Of a DNA stretch of 64,000 nucleotides, positions 7,475 through 16,712 are shown in pieces. Each line of letters starts with the position of its first letter. The first letter of the stretch is position 1. The notes below the pieces were generated by a model, which had not been told where the DNA came from, ran no database searches, and saw only the letters and a program-made list of their open reading frames with translations. The translations under genes were made by a program, and so were the position numbers. This DNA is from CANKHA01 sp963750965 (GTDB lineage: Bacteria > Pseudomonadota > Alphaproteobacteria > Rhizobiales > Xanthobacteraceae): positions 248,001 through 312,000 of the forward strand of contig CAVVSK010000013.1 in NCBI GenBank assembly GCA_963750965.1. The letters run 5' to 3'.

Positions 7475-9115
7475 TCAGGGCCGCAAGTCGAAGATCCAGG
7501 TGCGGAAGTTCGAGGCGGCGGTAGAAGGAGCCGCCACGCCGGAGTACATATTCGTCCCCCAGACTTGTCCTCGTCCCGCGAAGATTGGCCGGGGGTCGGG
7601 CGAAGCTTGCGAATATTCGCCCCAACGGCATGTGCTGTCGGCAGCTGGACAGGTAAAGTCCCGGAACGGACCAACTTCGTTCCTCACAATCACGAAGCCT
7701 AGGGCGCCGCCACTGAAGCTCGACCCGGCGACAATGCGGGGCGAAATGCCACTGGCGCTACCCGACACGTTGTAATGGATCACGAAGCTATCACCGAATT
7801 GCAGCGCAGCTCCGTCCCTGCGGCGGTCCGGCGAGATCGCAGCATTGTAGATATGCGAGGTTGTGGTGCTGATCAATCCGGTGCGCAAGAGGACCGGGGT
7901 CGCAGGCGCGGGGTTGATCTCATACCACTGAACGGCGGCAAGATCTACGCTCGGATTGTTCACGGTGTGCTGCACCCAGAATGACTGTACGCCTCGGTCA
8001 GGGTTGAGCGCCTGCACGGCTTGGGTCGGCCGGGCGTCAAGCGTATCAAGCCGCTGCGTGAAGGTCGGCTGCGATGCGTCCGGCGGGACGGTGTAGCCGC
8101 TGACGGTCAGGCCGCGGGCATTCCCAAAGATCGGAAGGCCCGTGCTCGAATTTCGCGTGACGTTGTAGAACCAGAGCTTATCGGAAGGCAGCGACCCGTT
8201 CCGCGCCACGACAAAGCCCGTCGCGTTTGTATCGACCTGGTTTGAGGGCACAGGCGTAAAGGTCCGAAGGTTGCTTGTATCGCGAAGGTCGAGCTGCGTT
8301 CCGACCTTGAAAGTGCTCGCAGCAGGGCAGGCGGTGCCTGCGGGCGGCTTCCTGATCGCGATAAGATCGGACCCGACAAAGCTTGGGGCGAAGCTGTTGA
8401 CGCCGATGATCACGAAGAAATGGCTATCGCCCAGTTTCGGATAATCGGGAAATCGCGACGGGTTTGCCGGCGTATATGTGTATTTACACCAATGGTTGGT
8501 CGAGAAGTCCGTCGGATTGGCGGTTCTGCTAAATCCGAACGCCAGCTTGTTGTTATTTGAAGCGAAGACCGAATCCATCACATAATAAAAACGATTGGTC
8601 GTTGGATCCCACATGATTTGCGGATGGAAGCTGTTAACGGTCGCCGCGTTACCCGCCATCTGATTCAGAGTGGCGGTCGCGATGATCGCATGCGTGTTGC
8701 GGTTATAGATGCGGGCCGATGTGTTGATCATCTGGATGTAAGAGGACGGCCCGATGGCGCCGGTGGAATCCGACGGCGACGAGTTGCGGGCATTCTGCCC
8801 GGCAAAGCTGTGACCGCCGACGATTGCTGCGAGCGGTGACACTCCGCCCGCTTCAGCCGATGGAGCCGAGGCCGGCGCGGACCTCTCATGTTCCCCAGAA
8901 GAGCTTGTGGCGGCCTTCTTGGCAACCGCGTCTTCTTCATTCATCAGCAAGCGGCCGCGGTCCATCGCTGCGGCTGCCGCCGGGCCGAGAGTGCCATCTC
9001 CTTCGATATTGGGATTAGCTGCCAGGATTGTTCCTGTTTGAGCGTGAGCGCTCGCGGCCAAGGCCAGCGAGAGCGCGCTGCCCAAGGCGCATGTGCACCA
9101 AAATTTCGATTTCAT
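7475..9115 (-). CDS. Large secreted protein of unknown function
   Basis: A 546-residue protein with a Sec signal peptide (MKSKFWCTCALGSALSLALA... with cleavage after AHA). An Ala/Ser-rich linker follows to about residue 95, then a long domain rich in Asn, Ser, Thr and aromatic residues that looks like an all-beta fold. The segment PSDSTGAIGPSSYIQMINTS resembles a motif I recall from uncharacterised secreted proteins of xanthomonads and myxobacteria. Six cysteines in the mature part could form disulfides. The start at 9115 is preceded by GGAGCGG; a longer frame to 9283 lacks a ribosome site. It is monocistronic and its function is not predicted. Confidence 0.8.
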   Translation of the reverse strand: MKSKFWCTCALGSALSLALAASAHAQTGTILAANPNIEGDGTLGPAAAAAMDRGRLLMNEEDAVAKKAATSSSGEHERSAPASAPSAEAGGVSPLAAIVGGHSFAGQNARNSSPSDSTGAIGPSSYIQMINTSARIYNRNTHAIIATATLNQMAGNAATVNSFHPQIMWDPTTNRFYYVMDSVFASNNNKLAFGFSRTANPTDFSTNHWCKYTYTPANPSRFPDYPKLGDSHFFVIIGVNSFAPSFVGSDLIAIRKPPAGTACPAASTFKVGTQLDLRDTSNLRTFTPVPSNQVDTNATGFVVARNGSLPSDKLWFYNVTRNSSTGLPIFGNARGLTVSGYTVPPDASQPTFTQRLDTLDARPTQAVQALNPDRGVQSFWVQHTVNNPSVDLAAVQWYEINPAPATPVLLRTGLISTTTSHIYNAAISPDRRRDGAALQFGDSFVIHYNVSGSASGISPRIVAGSSFSGGALGFVIVRNEVGPFRDFTCPAADSTCRWGEYSQASPDPRPIFAGRGQVWGTNMYSGVAAPSTAASNFRTWIFDLRP

Positions 9116-10112
9116 TTGCCGCTCCGTTATCGCGCACGCGGTGTGTGTGTGTTGCGTCGTGACCTCAGAAAAGGGGTTCAGCACCCCTTCCGTCCACCGC
9201 GCGGTTGAAACATCCTCATTGGAATGCCCAACCCGCCAACTATTCGCCGCGGCATCGGCGCTTGTAAAGCAAAACCGCGGCAAGCTTGTTTCCCAAGCGC
9301 TATCGCCGCAGGTGAGGTTAAAAAGCGGGTTAACCTACATAGTTGTAATGGACTGATTGCTGCGATGGCGAAGACGGCGTGACCGATTCCAACGCACCGC
9401 ATTTCAGCCCCAGCTTGGCTGCAATGCGTTTCGGGCTGTTTGGTCGCCGATCCGTGCGCCGCCCGTTGCAACGGCAACCATTGTTCCTTTCAAGCGATCA
9501 AGTTCCTGAATCAATTCGGCGGTCGTCATGTTGGGCGGCGCACCTTCGATTTAGGTCAAGCTGACACGTCCGCGCGTATGTTTCATTCTTGAGCGCCAAA
9601 CTCGCAGTGTGAGAAGGGAACGCAAAATGGGCGCGCAGCGGGCACGACACACCGCCATTGTGGATGCAATACCTGACATCATGTGCCCTTCCTGCGGGAA
9701 TAAAAAGGAACCGGCTCAGGATGAATGCGCAGTCTGTACGGCGCTGACGTCAGGGAGGATTTCGCGAAAGTATTGGGAGCAGTTGCAAGGGTTGCGTGAG
9801 AAGAGCAGAACGAGATCCGATAAGCGACAGCGACTAAGATCAGCGCGACTGGGATTGATAACACAAGTGCCACGGCACCCCTCGCTGATAGCGAGAGGAA
9901 CCACACACGCAGGTCGAAATCGGAATTGGGACGTGGCAAGGTCGCAATCCTCCTTAGAGGAATCATGACGCCCTTTCCCACAAAGATTTTGTATAGCTGA
10001 TTTCATTGTCCGCCAAGGGGACAACGGGGATAAGCCCTCGACATCAGCGCTCTTGTTCACTATTTGTTCTGGATGGTCAGAACGCTGAAGGTATGCGGGA
10101 TGGCGGATCAAG
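9116..10112. other. About 1 kb without a confident gene
   Basis: Two overlapping frames compete. On the plus strand, 9627-9968 has two CxxC pairs (CPSCGNKKE and CAVC) like a zinc ribbon but then degenerates. On the minus strand, 9679-9981 has one good hydrophobic helix. Neither has a convincing ribosome site, so I call neither. The rest holds a short GT dinucleotide run near 9142-9151 and nothing else I can name. Confidence 0.45.
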
Positions 10113-10337
10113 ATGCGCTGTTTCGTCGTTGGGCCGCATCACAAGCTTGGCCATCGCCCCCACCTCCATTGCGATACCACCGCAGAACTCGATGTCAGGA
10201 CGCTGGTGTGGACGCGCGGCAATATCCCGCTGGAGGAACTGCAGCGGAAGATGCGCTGTCCGAAATGCGGTAATCGAAATGTGCGGGTGTTGTTCGAAGT
10301 GCCGAACGCGCCGCAGGTTGCCGGCGTGGAACAATGA
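10113..10337 (+). CDS. Small zinc-ribbon-like hypothetical protein
   Basis: A 74-residue protein whose core (HHKLGHRPHLHCDTTAELDV, then LEELQRKMRCPKCGNRNVRV) resembles a small family in rhizobial genomes: a His/Cys-containing N-terminal part and a CPKCG knuckle, with a C-terminal beta strand ending in VPN. One Cys of the N-terminal pair appears to be Thr here, so zinc binding may be partial. Function is unknown. It lies inside the repeat-bounded accessory stretch. Confidence 0.55.
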   Translation: MRCFVVGPHHKLGHRPHLHCDTTAELDVRTLVWTRGNIPLEELQRKMRCPKCGNRNVRVLFEVPNAPQVAGVEQ

Positions 10338-10404
10338 ACCGCCCAAAAGCTTGCAATTAACGCGACGCCTGAAGTGTCGCTAAAGGCTGACAGGAGTTAC
10401 AAAA

Positions 10405-10641
10405 ATGAAGTTGCTTTTCAATGCCGTTATCGTCTTCACCTTATCGACGGGCGCAGCCTATGCACAAGGTGGAAATGTTGGCGGTGCGGAATCAAGGGGT
10501 GAGCCCGTCAATAGCGGCTATCGAGCTGCCGCCGTAGATCGAACAACTGGTTACACCCCGGGCCACAGCGTCAAAAAACGTCATACGAAAAAAACTCGCA
10601 CCCATCGATCAACTTCCGGCAGCAGCGCGGTCGACCATTGA
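10405..10641 (+). CDS. Small secreted basic protein
   Basis: A 78-residue protein with a clear signal peptide (MKLLFNAVIVFTLSTGAAYA, cleaved before QGG). The mature part is about 58 residues, Gly/Ser/Thr-rich, with a cluster of Lys, Arg and His near the end. AGGAG lies upstream of the ATG. No family is recognised. After its stop, the same frame continues with protein-like sequence, annotated separately below. Confidence 0.65.
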   Translation: MKLLFNAVIVFTLSTGAAYAQGGNVGGAESRGEPVNSGYRAAAVDRTTGYTPGHSVKKRHTKKTRTHRSTSGSSAVDH

Positions 10642-10674
10642 GCCGGTCCGAATAACGCGGCAACAAAGTCTGCT

Positions 10675-10845
10675 GTGCGGCACGACGCACGCGGCTGGGC
10701 GATCCAGTCTCATTACAATCATCCAGGATGGTATGTGGTCTGGCGCTATCTCGTTGACCCTGATGAGGTCGTCAAGGCGGGAAAGCCAGTTGTCATTTGG
10801 CTGGTCGATATAGCCTACCTCGAAAAAGGGCGATTGGAAGTATGA
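10675..10845 (+). CDS. Very small hypothetical protein (56 aa)
   Basis: A 56-codon frame from a GTG at 10675 to TGA at 10843-10845. Its translation is strikingly protein-like, with an aromatic core (HYNHPGWYVVWRYLVDPDEV) and two amphipathic strands. It is in frame with the preceding secreted protein, separated from it only by that gene's stop and 11 codons. It could be a separate small gene or the end of a longer interrupted one. No ribosome site is obvious and no family is recognised. Confidence 0.4.
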   Translation: MRHDARGWAIQSHYNHPGWYVVWRYLVDPDEVVKAGKPVVIWLVDIAYLEKGRLEV

Positions 10846-10862
10846 AGGCAGCACTGCTGGAA

Positions 10863-10906
10863 GGAGAAAGTTGGATGCCAGCTCCTCTCGCTTGGGACTG
10901 GCGGAG
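10863..10906 (+). repeat. 44-bp direct repeat overlapping the 3' end of tRNA-Ser (putative att site)
   Basis: Proximal copy of the repeat also found at 2856-2899. It covers the last eight nucleotides of the tRNA-Ser gene and 36 nucleotides beyond it. The intact tRNA sits at this end, as expected if an element integrated downstream of the tRNA. Confidence 0.75.
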
Positions 10907-10988
10907 AGGGCGGGATTCGAACCCGCGATACGGTTTCCCGTATACACGCTTTCCAAGCGAGCGCCTTCAGCCACTCGGCCACCTCTCC
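10899..10988 (-). tRNA. tRNA-Ser (anticodon GGA)
   Basis: A 90-nucleotide gene including an encoded CCA end. The acceptor arm GGAGAGG pairs with CCTCTCC, the T arm contains GGTTCGAATCC, and there is a long class II variable arm (GTATACGGGAAACCGTATC), as in serine tRNAs. The anticodon loop TTGGAAA places the GGA anticodon at 10952-10954, reading UCC and UCU codons. The gene borders the repeat-bounded accessory stretch. Confidence 0.95.
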
Positions 10989-11119
10989 AGCAGAGACTTC
11001 TTGACGGGGGTTGCAGCTTCAAGTCAAGACGCGCGTAGCGCGCCGGGATCGCCGCCCTTCGGCCATCTCTTCCCGGCGAAGGCAGGTCGCTGCCGCGCGG
11101 CAACGAAGACCTTTCCGCC

Positions 11120-12013
11120 TCAATTGACCAGCCGTATCCTGCCCGCTTCGGCCACATCATAGCCCTGCAGCTCGGCGGCTTGGGCGCGGAAAACAGGCGT
11201 TCGGAGATGCTCGAACAGCGCCTGCGGCCCAGGCAGAAAATAATCGCGCTGGTGCAGCACCAGATCGAAGCATTCCCACACCAACGGGACGAAACCAAGC
11301 CCCGCCGCATGCGCCACCGAGCGGCTGGCGATGCCGCAATCGGCACGGCCCGAGCGCACCGCTTGCCCCAGATCCGGGCCGGTGGGACAGACCGGCTTCA
11401 CCAGCGCCAGCGCATCAGCTGAGATTCCGGCGCGAGCCGTCAGCGCCACCAGCAGAAGCTGGGCGCCGGCGCCCGTCGGCCGTTGCGCCATGCGTGCACG
11501 GGACTGGGCCACCTTCCGCATATCAGTGAGGCCCAACGGATTGCCCGGAGCAACGACCAGCCCTTGCTCCCGCCGAACAAAGGCGATCACCACCGCATCG
11601 TGAAGGCCCGGGGCTTGGGTGACGGTTTCGACATTGGCGGTTTCGTCGTCGCCTTCCAGGCGATGTAGATGGATAGCCGCCGCTATCACCTCGCCGCGCG
11701 CAAGGCGACGCAATCCGGATTCACTGCCCTCCGGCAGGCTGGCGAGGCCGCACCCGCTCTCGCGTAGCACCCAATCCAGCAACGGATCCTGGCTGCCACC
11801 GACGATCGGCGGCCGCACTGGCCATGTGATGCCCGCCGGTGTGACCAGGCTCGAGGTGAGCCAGCGATCTAGCGCGGCTTTGGGGAAAAGCCAGCGACCG
11901 GTGACCTTGGTGCAGGGCAAGGCGCCTGCCGAAACGAGCTCATAAAGCTTCCGCTCGCTCAGCCGCAGATACTCCGCCGCCTCTTCCGTGGTGAGTAATT
12001 CGGTCATATGCAT
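11120..12013 (-). CDS. HTH regulator with periplasmic-binding-like domain, probable tungstate/molybdate-responsive repressor
   Basis: A 297-residue protein. Residues 1-55 form an excisionase-type HTH (LLTTEEAAEYLRLSERKLYELV...GRWLFPKAALDRWL). The rest is a PBP-like domain of the kind found in regulators of molybdate and tungstate uptake and fused to MoeA. It is divergent from tupB with 45 bases between starts, the usual layout of a regulator and its target, so it probably controls tupBCA in response to oxyanion. The same type of C-terminal domain recurs at the end of the MoeA fusion at 36495-38459. Start is either 12013 or 12007 (MTELL). Confidence 0.85.
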   Translation of the reverse strand: MHMTELLTTEEAAEYLRLSERKLYELVSAGALPCTKVTGRWLFPKAALDRWLTSSLVTPAGITWPVRPPIVGGSQDPLLDWVLRESGCGLASLPEGSESGLRRLARGEVIAAAIHLHRLEGDDETANVETVTQAPGLHDAVVIAFVRREQGLVVAPGNPLGLTDMRKVAQSRARMAQRPTGAGAQLLLVALTARAGISADALALVKPVCPTGPDLGQAVRSGRADCGIASRSVAHAAGLGFVPLVWECFDLVLHQRDYFLPGPQALFEHLRTPVFRAQAAELQGYDVAEAGRIRLVN

Positions 12014-12058
12014 ACGCCTGCAGATTTATGCAACAGCTACAAAAATTGAACGGATGAC

Positions 12059-12781
12059 ATGGAAATGCAAGGTTTTTCCGTAGGAAGCATTGAAATGAAT
12101 GGCTCAGCCCTGGACCTGGTTTTGGCTGCGGACCCCACCCTTTTGGGGATAGTCCGGTTGTCGCTGATCGTGAGCCTTTCCGCTGTGGCGCTGGCCGGGC
12201 TGATCGGCGTGCCTTTCGGCGCGCTCGTGGCGTTGACGCATTTTCGCGGACGCGAAGCCGTCATCATCGCCCTTAACGCCATGATGGGGTTGCCGCCGGT
12301 GGTGGTCGGGCTCGCGGTTTATCTGCTGCTCTCCCGCTCCGGTCCGCTTGGCTCCTGGGGGCTGCTGTTCACGCCTCAGGCGATGATCATCGCGCAGACG
12401 ATCCTGGTTGCGCCGCTGATCGCCGCGCTGACGCGACAGACCATCGAAGACCTGGCGGCCGAATATCACGATGAGCTCGCGGCGATGAATGTCGGACCGT
12501 TCGGGCGCGTCGGCACCCTGATCTGGGACGGCCGCTTCGCTCTGGTGACGGCGTTGCTCGCGGGCTTTGGTCGCGCCGCCGCTGAAGTCGGGGCTGTCAT
12601 CATCGTCGGCGGCAATATCGACGGCTTCACCCGCACCATGACCACCGCCATCGCGCTGGAAACTTCCAAGGGCGACCTCGCGCTCGCCATTGGCTTGGGC
12701 ATCGTGCTGATCGGCATTGTCATCGTCGTCAACACGCTGGCCTGGGCGGTGCGCCGCGCCGGCGAAGCCTTTGCCGGATGA
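12059..12781 (+). CDS. tupB: Tungstate ABC transporter permease TupB
   Basis: A 240-residue permease with five to six membrane helices and the EAA-type loop (EYHDELAAMNVGPFGRVGTL). The segment FGRAAAEVGAVIIVGGNIDG and the C-terminal helix match TupB/WtpB-type permeases. It is followed by the ATPase with an ATGA overlap and then the binding protein. Together the three import tungstate, or molybdate, for the molybdopterin enzymes encoded downstream. Confidence 0.9.
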   Translation: MEMQGFSVGSIEMNGSALDLVLAADPTLLGIVRLSLIVSLSAVALAGLIGVPFGALVALTHFRGREAVIIALNAMMGLPPVVVGLAVYLLLSRSGPLGSWGLLFTPQAMIIAQTILVAPLIAALTRQTIEDLAAEYHDELAAMNVGPFGRVGTLIWDGRFALVTALLAGFGRAAAEVGAVIIVGGNIDGFTRTMTTAIALETSKGDLALAIGLGIVLIGIVIVVNTLAWAVRRAGEAFAG

Positions 12782-13509
12782 TCCTGATGCGTGCGCCAAC
12801 CAGCGAATTGCCGATCACGCTCGACGAAGTGAGCGTGCTGGCGCGCGGGAATCCGATTCTTTCCGCCGTTTCGCTCGCGATCTCGCCGGGTACTCCGACT
12901 GTGCTGATCGGACCGAACGGCTCCGGCAAGACGACCTTGCTCCGTGTGCTGATGGGGCTGGTCCGTCCGGCGTCCGGGCGCCTGCTGCGGGGCGGCCGCG
13001 AAGGCGTCAGCCCGGCCCGTTGCTCCATCGTGTTCCAGCGCCCGGCGATGCTCCGGCGCAGCGCCGCAGGCAATATCCGCTATGCCCTTGCCGCCGCCGG
13101 CATCCCGCGCTCGCTGCGGAGCGCGCATTGTGTGGAGTTGCTGGCGCTGGTCGGGCTGTCGGGCTTGGCGGGCCAGCCGGCGCGCCGTCTGTCGGGCGGC
13201 GAGCAGCAACGGCTCGCGCTCGCCCGCGCGCTCGCCAAGGATCCGGCGGTGTTGTTTCTCGACGAGCCGACCGCAAGCCTCGATCCGGCCGCCACCAAGG
13301 CGGTCGAAGATATCATCCGCGACGTCTCGGAACACGGCATCAAGGTGGTGATGGCGACGCATGATCTCGGCGAAGCACGGCGGCTCGCGGGTGAGGTCAT
13401 CCTGCTGCATCGCGGACGTGTCATTGAAACGGCTGACGCAAATGAATTTTTCACGTCCCCCGGCACGCCGGAAGCGCGGAAATTCATCGCCGGCGAATTG
13501 CTGATCTGA
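12778..13509 (+). CDS. tupC: Tungstate ABC transporter ATP-binding protein TupC
   Basis: A 243-residue ABC ATPase with Walker A (GPNGSGKTT) near residue 46, signature LSGGEQQRLALAR near 137 and Walker B (VLFLDEPTASLD) near 158. Its ATG overlaps the tupB stop. It lacks the C-terminal TOBE domain of ModC, consistent with the shorter TupC. It is intact, unlike several genes that follow. Confidence 0.9.
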   Translation: MILMRAPTSELPITLDEVSVLARGNPILSAVSLAISPGTPTVLIGPNGSGKTTLLRVLMGLVRPASGRLLRGGREGVSPARCSIVFQRPAMLRRSAAGNIRYALAAAGIPRSLRSAHCVELLALVGLSGLAGQPARRLSGGEQQRLALARALAKDPAVLFLDEPTASLDPAATKAVEDIIRDVSEHGIKVVMATHDLGEARRLAGEVILLHRGRVIETADANEFFTSPGTPEARKFIAGELLI

Positions 13510-13531
13510 TCAGACAGAAGGGATGAACTCC

Positions 13532-14364
13532 ATGCTGACACGCCGTTTGCTCTTGGTGCTGACGCCGCTCGTAGCGCTGACGCTTCCCGTCGACGCGCAG
13601 GAGAAATCGATCGTGGTGGCTTCGACCACGTCCACACAGGATTCCGGGCTGTTCGGCCATATCCTGCCGCTGTTCAAGGCGAAGACCGGAGTCGACGTGA
13701 AGGTGGTTTCGCAGGGTACCGGCCAGGCGCTCGACACCGCCCGGCGCGGCGACGCCGACGTGGTCTTCGTCCATGCCAAGCCGCTGGAGGAGAAATTTTT
13801 GGCCGAAGGCTTCGGCGTGAAGCGCTATCCGGTGATGTATAATGACTTCGTCCTGATCGGGCCGAAGAGCGACCCTGCCGGCATCAAGGACTCGAAAGAC
13901 ATCGTCGCGGCGCTCACCACGATCAAGACCAAGACTGCCCCCTTCATATCCCGCGGCGACAAATCCGGCACGCATGCGGCCGAACTCGCGCTCTGGAAGG
14001 CGGCGAATATCGACGTCGCCGGCGCCGACAAGGGATCCTGGTACAAAGAGATCGGCCAGGGCATGGGCGCGGCGCTCAACACCGCCTCAGCTTCCAATGC
14101 TTACGTTCTGGCCGACCGCGGCACCTGGATTTCCTTCAAGAACAAGGGCGACCTGCTGATCGCGGTGGAAGGCGACAAGCGCCTGTTCAATCAGTACGGC
14201 GTCATCCTGGTGAACCCGGCGAAGCATCCGAACGTGAAGAAGGACCTCGGCCAGGAGTTCATCGACTGGCTGGTGTCGAGCGGAAGGACAGAAGGCGATT
14301 GCCGACTAACAAGATCGACGGCCAGCAGCTGTTCTATCCCAACGCCAAAGATCCGAGCGCGTGA
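13532..14364 (+). pseudogene. tupA: Tungstate-binding protein TupA, frameshifted near its C-terminus
   Basis: A periplasmic binding protein with signal peptide (MLTRRLLLVLTPLVALTLPVDA) and the TupA oxyanion motif (STTSTQDSGL) at the start of the mature protein. The frame is clean to about 14280. One extra G near 14282 and one extra A near 14308 then shift it. Undoing both restores EGQKAIADYKIDGQQLFYPN and a stop at 14362-14364, giving 276 residues, the normal length. As sequenced, the frame runs on to 14539. The start at 13532 has AGGG 9 bases upstream; 13523 is too close to it. Either a real defect in the last 28 residues or sequencing error. Confidence 0.82.
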
Positions 14365-14374
14365 GGACCAAGAC

Positions 14375-14574
14375 ATGAAGATGAGCGCACGTAACCGGTT
14401 GAAGGGCAAGATCGTCGAGGTGAAGAAGGCACACCACGGCGCATGTGCGGATCGATATCGGCGGCCAGATCGTCACCGCTGCGATCACCAACAATCGGTC
14501 GATGACTCAAACTGGCGCGGCAGCAGGCCTATGCGGTGATGAAAGCCAGCGACGTGATGGTGGGCATCGACTGA
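14375..14574 (+). pseudogene. Molybdopterin-binding (Mop/TOBE) protein, disrupted
   Basis: The start (MKMSARNRLKGKIVEVKK) and the tail found in another frame (AYAVMKASDVMVGID) are those of a single-domain Mop protein of about 70 residues, which binds molybdate or tungstate in the cytoplasm. Between them, several one- and two-base losses near 14430-14520 break the frame; the 200-bp span is shorter than the roughly 210 bp expected. It lies 10 bases after the restored tupA stop, so it was part of the tup operon. Confidence 0.7.
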
Positions 14575-14620
14575 GTTTTGCGGTTAGGATGCGCGGATAA
14601 CACAGCCGGGCGCTTCGCTC

Positions 14621-15693
14621 ATGCAGATCGATCGCCGCGCGCTGATAACCGGGTTGCTCGGCGGCGTTGCTGGCGCACGTCCGGTTTCGCGCGCGCTGCG
14701 ATCGATGCACTGATGCGGCGCGCCGTTCGGTATCGGTGCCGGCGCGTGTGACGCGCGATATTTCCGGCGGGGCCGCCCGCGGCGATCCTGCTCTACACGC
14801 TGGCGCCCGATATGTTGCTGGGCTGGCCGCGCGCCAACCGCGCGGAAGAATGCGTCTATATGCTGCCGGATATCTGCGCGCGCCCGGAGGTCGGCCGCAT
14901 CACCGGGCGCGGCAACACGGCCAATCTGGAATCGGTGCTGGCGCTCAAGCCGGACCTCATTCTCGATGTCGGCTCGACCAGCGCCACTTTTGTCTCGCTT
15001 GCCGAGCGCGTGCAGGAGCAGACAGGAATTCCTTATGTGCTGCTCGACGGACGTTTCAACGCCATCCCGACGAGTTATCGCGAAGCTCGGCGAACTGATC
15101 GGACGGCGCGAGGACAGGCTGAGAAGCTGGCGCGCTATGCCGAGGATACGATGAAAACCATTATCGGACGCATAGGCACAGTCGCGTCCGACAAGCGGCC
15201 GCGCGTTTATTACGCGCGCGGGCCGCGCGGCCTGGAGACCGGCCTGGGCGGCTCGATCAATGTCGAGACGATGGAGATGCTTGGCCCGCAACGTCGCCGG
15301 CGCACAGCAGCGGCGGACTTGCCAATGTATCCATCGAGCAGGTGCTGCTCTGGAATCCCGATGTGATCGTCACCATCGACCAGGATTTCGCCGCCGACGG
15401 TGCGTAGCGATGCGGCCTGGGCAGGCGTGAAGGCGGTGCGCGACGGTCGCGTGCACCTGTCGCCGAAGATGCCGTTCGGCTGGGTGGATTTTCCGCCAGC
15501 GGTCAACCGGTTGATCGGATTGTGGTGGCTGGCGAAAATCCTCTATCCGGCGCTTTTCCCGGAAGACATGAAAAAACTCACGCGCGAATTCTACGCTTTG
15601 TTTTATCATGTGACGCCGAGCGACACGCAGATCGACGCATGTGCTGGCGGGCCGGGATTAAGCGTTCGCAACCGAAGCATTTCGGCGACATGA
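14621..15693 (+). pseudogene. FecB/MolA-type ABC importer substrate-binding protein, disrupted
   Basis: Pieces of one protein are spread over several frames: a Tat-like start (MQIDRRALITGLLGG), a block at 14812-15080 with TANLESVLALKPDLILDVGS and ERVQEQTGIPYVLLDG, a block near 15180-15290 (RVYYARGPRGLETGLGG), and a clean C-terminus at 15400-15693 (VHLSPKMPFGWVDFPPAVNR). This is a helical-backbone periplasmic binding protein of the siderophore/cobalamin/molybdate type. The total span (about 357 codons) matches the family, so the damage is many small indels. The stop overlaps the permease ATG. Context suggests oxyanion rather than iron uptake, which is an inference. Confidence 0.75.
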
Positions 15694-16712
15694 CACGTTC
15701 CTCCGCCCTGCCGGGCTTTGCCATCGCGGTCGGTGTTCTCGTGGCCGGACTGCTGTTGGCCTTTACAGTCGGACGTTATCCGATCGCGCTAAGCGAACTT
15801 TTCAGCGTGCTGTTACGCCAAGATCGACAGGCCACAAGGCCGATGTCCGCCCGCGGTGGAAAGCGTGATCCTGCAGGTGCGCGGACCGCGCGTGCTGGCG
15901 GCCGTGCTGGTCGGCGCCGCGTTGGCGGTTGCCGGCACCGCCTTCCAGGGGCTGTTCCGCAATCCGCTGGTGTCGCCGGATATCCTCGGCGCATCATCCG
16001 GCGCTGCGCTGGGCGCGGTGATCGGCATCTATCTCGCCGCTCGGCATCTTTTGCGATCCAGTTTTTTGCCTTTGTTGGCGGATTGATAGCGGTGGCCGCA
16101 GTCTACGTCATCGGATCGGCGGTGCGCTCACGTGATCCCATTCTCGTGCTGGTGCTGACCGGCGTCGTGATCGGATCGCTGCTCGGCGCCGGCGTGGGCC
16201 TCGTGAAATATCTCGCCGACCCCTACAACCAGCTTCCGGCCATGACCTTCTGGCTGCTCGGCAGTCTTGCGGCCACGAGGCGTTTCCGATCTGCTGCCGC
16301 TGCTCGGACCGGTCGATGCTCGGCACTGTTGTGCTGGTCGCGCTGCGCTGGCGCATGAATGTGATGTCGCTGCCGGACGAGGAAGCGCGCGCGCTCGGCA
16401 TCGCCACCGGGCCGCTACGCATCGTCATCGTCGCCGCCGCCACGCTCGTGACTTCGGCTAGCGTCGCCGCCGCCGGAATTATCGGCTGGGTCGGTCTGGT
16501 GGTGCCGCATCTTGCGCGCTCGCTGGTCGGCCCGGATTTCGCGCGGCTGTTGCCGACCGCAGCTGTTCTCGGCGGCGGTTATCTGCTGCTGATCGACACG
16601 CTCGCGCGCACCGCTGGCGCAAGTGGAAATCCCGCTCGGCATCCTCACCGCCGTGATCGGCACGCCATTCTTCATCTGGCTGCTCGCCAGCGTGCAGAAG
16701 ACCTGGTCATGA
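15690..16712 (+). pseudogene. FecCD/BtuC-type ABC importer permease, disrupted
   Basis: The start at 15690 overlaps the preceding stop as ATGA. Fragments in successive frames include GFAIAVGVLVAGLLLAFTVG, VRGPRVLAAVLVGAALAVAG, GLFRNPLVSPDILGASSGAA, GVGLVKYLADPYNQLPAMTF and AAAGIIGWVGLVVPHLARSL, all classic FecCD permease blocks in the right order. Breaks lie near 15830, 16040, 16275 and 16615. The span (about 340 codons) is full length, so only small indels are involved. It would have formed the membrane channel for the binding protein before it. Confidence 0.78.

Noticed and set aside
9679..9981. Small membrane protein on the minus strand
   Set aside because: One hydrophobic helix only, overlaps an equally weak zinc-ribbon-like plus-strand frame, and no ribosome site for either.
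2900..10862. Integrase or transposase for the repeat-bounded stretch
   Set aside because: I looked for tyrosine or serine recombinase motifs and DDE transposases in all frames and saw none.
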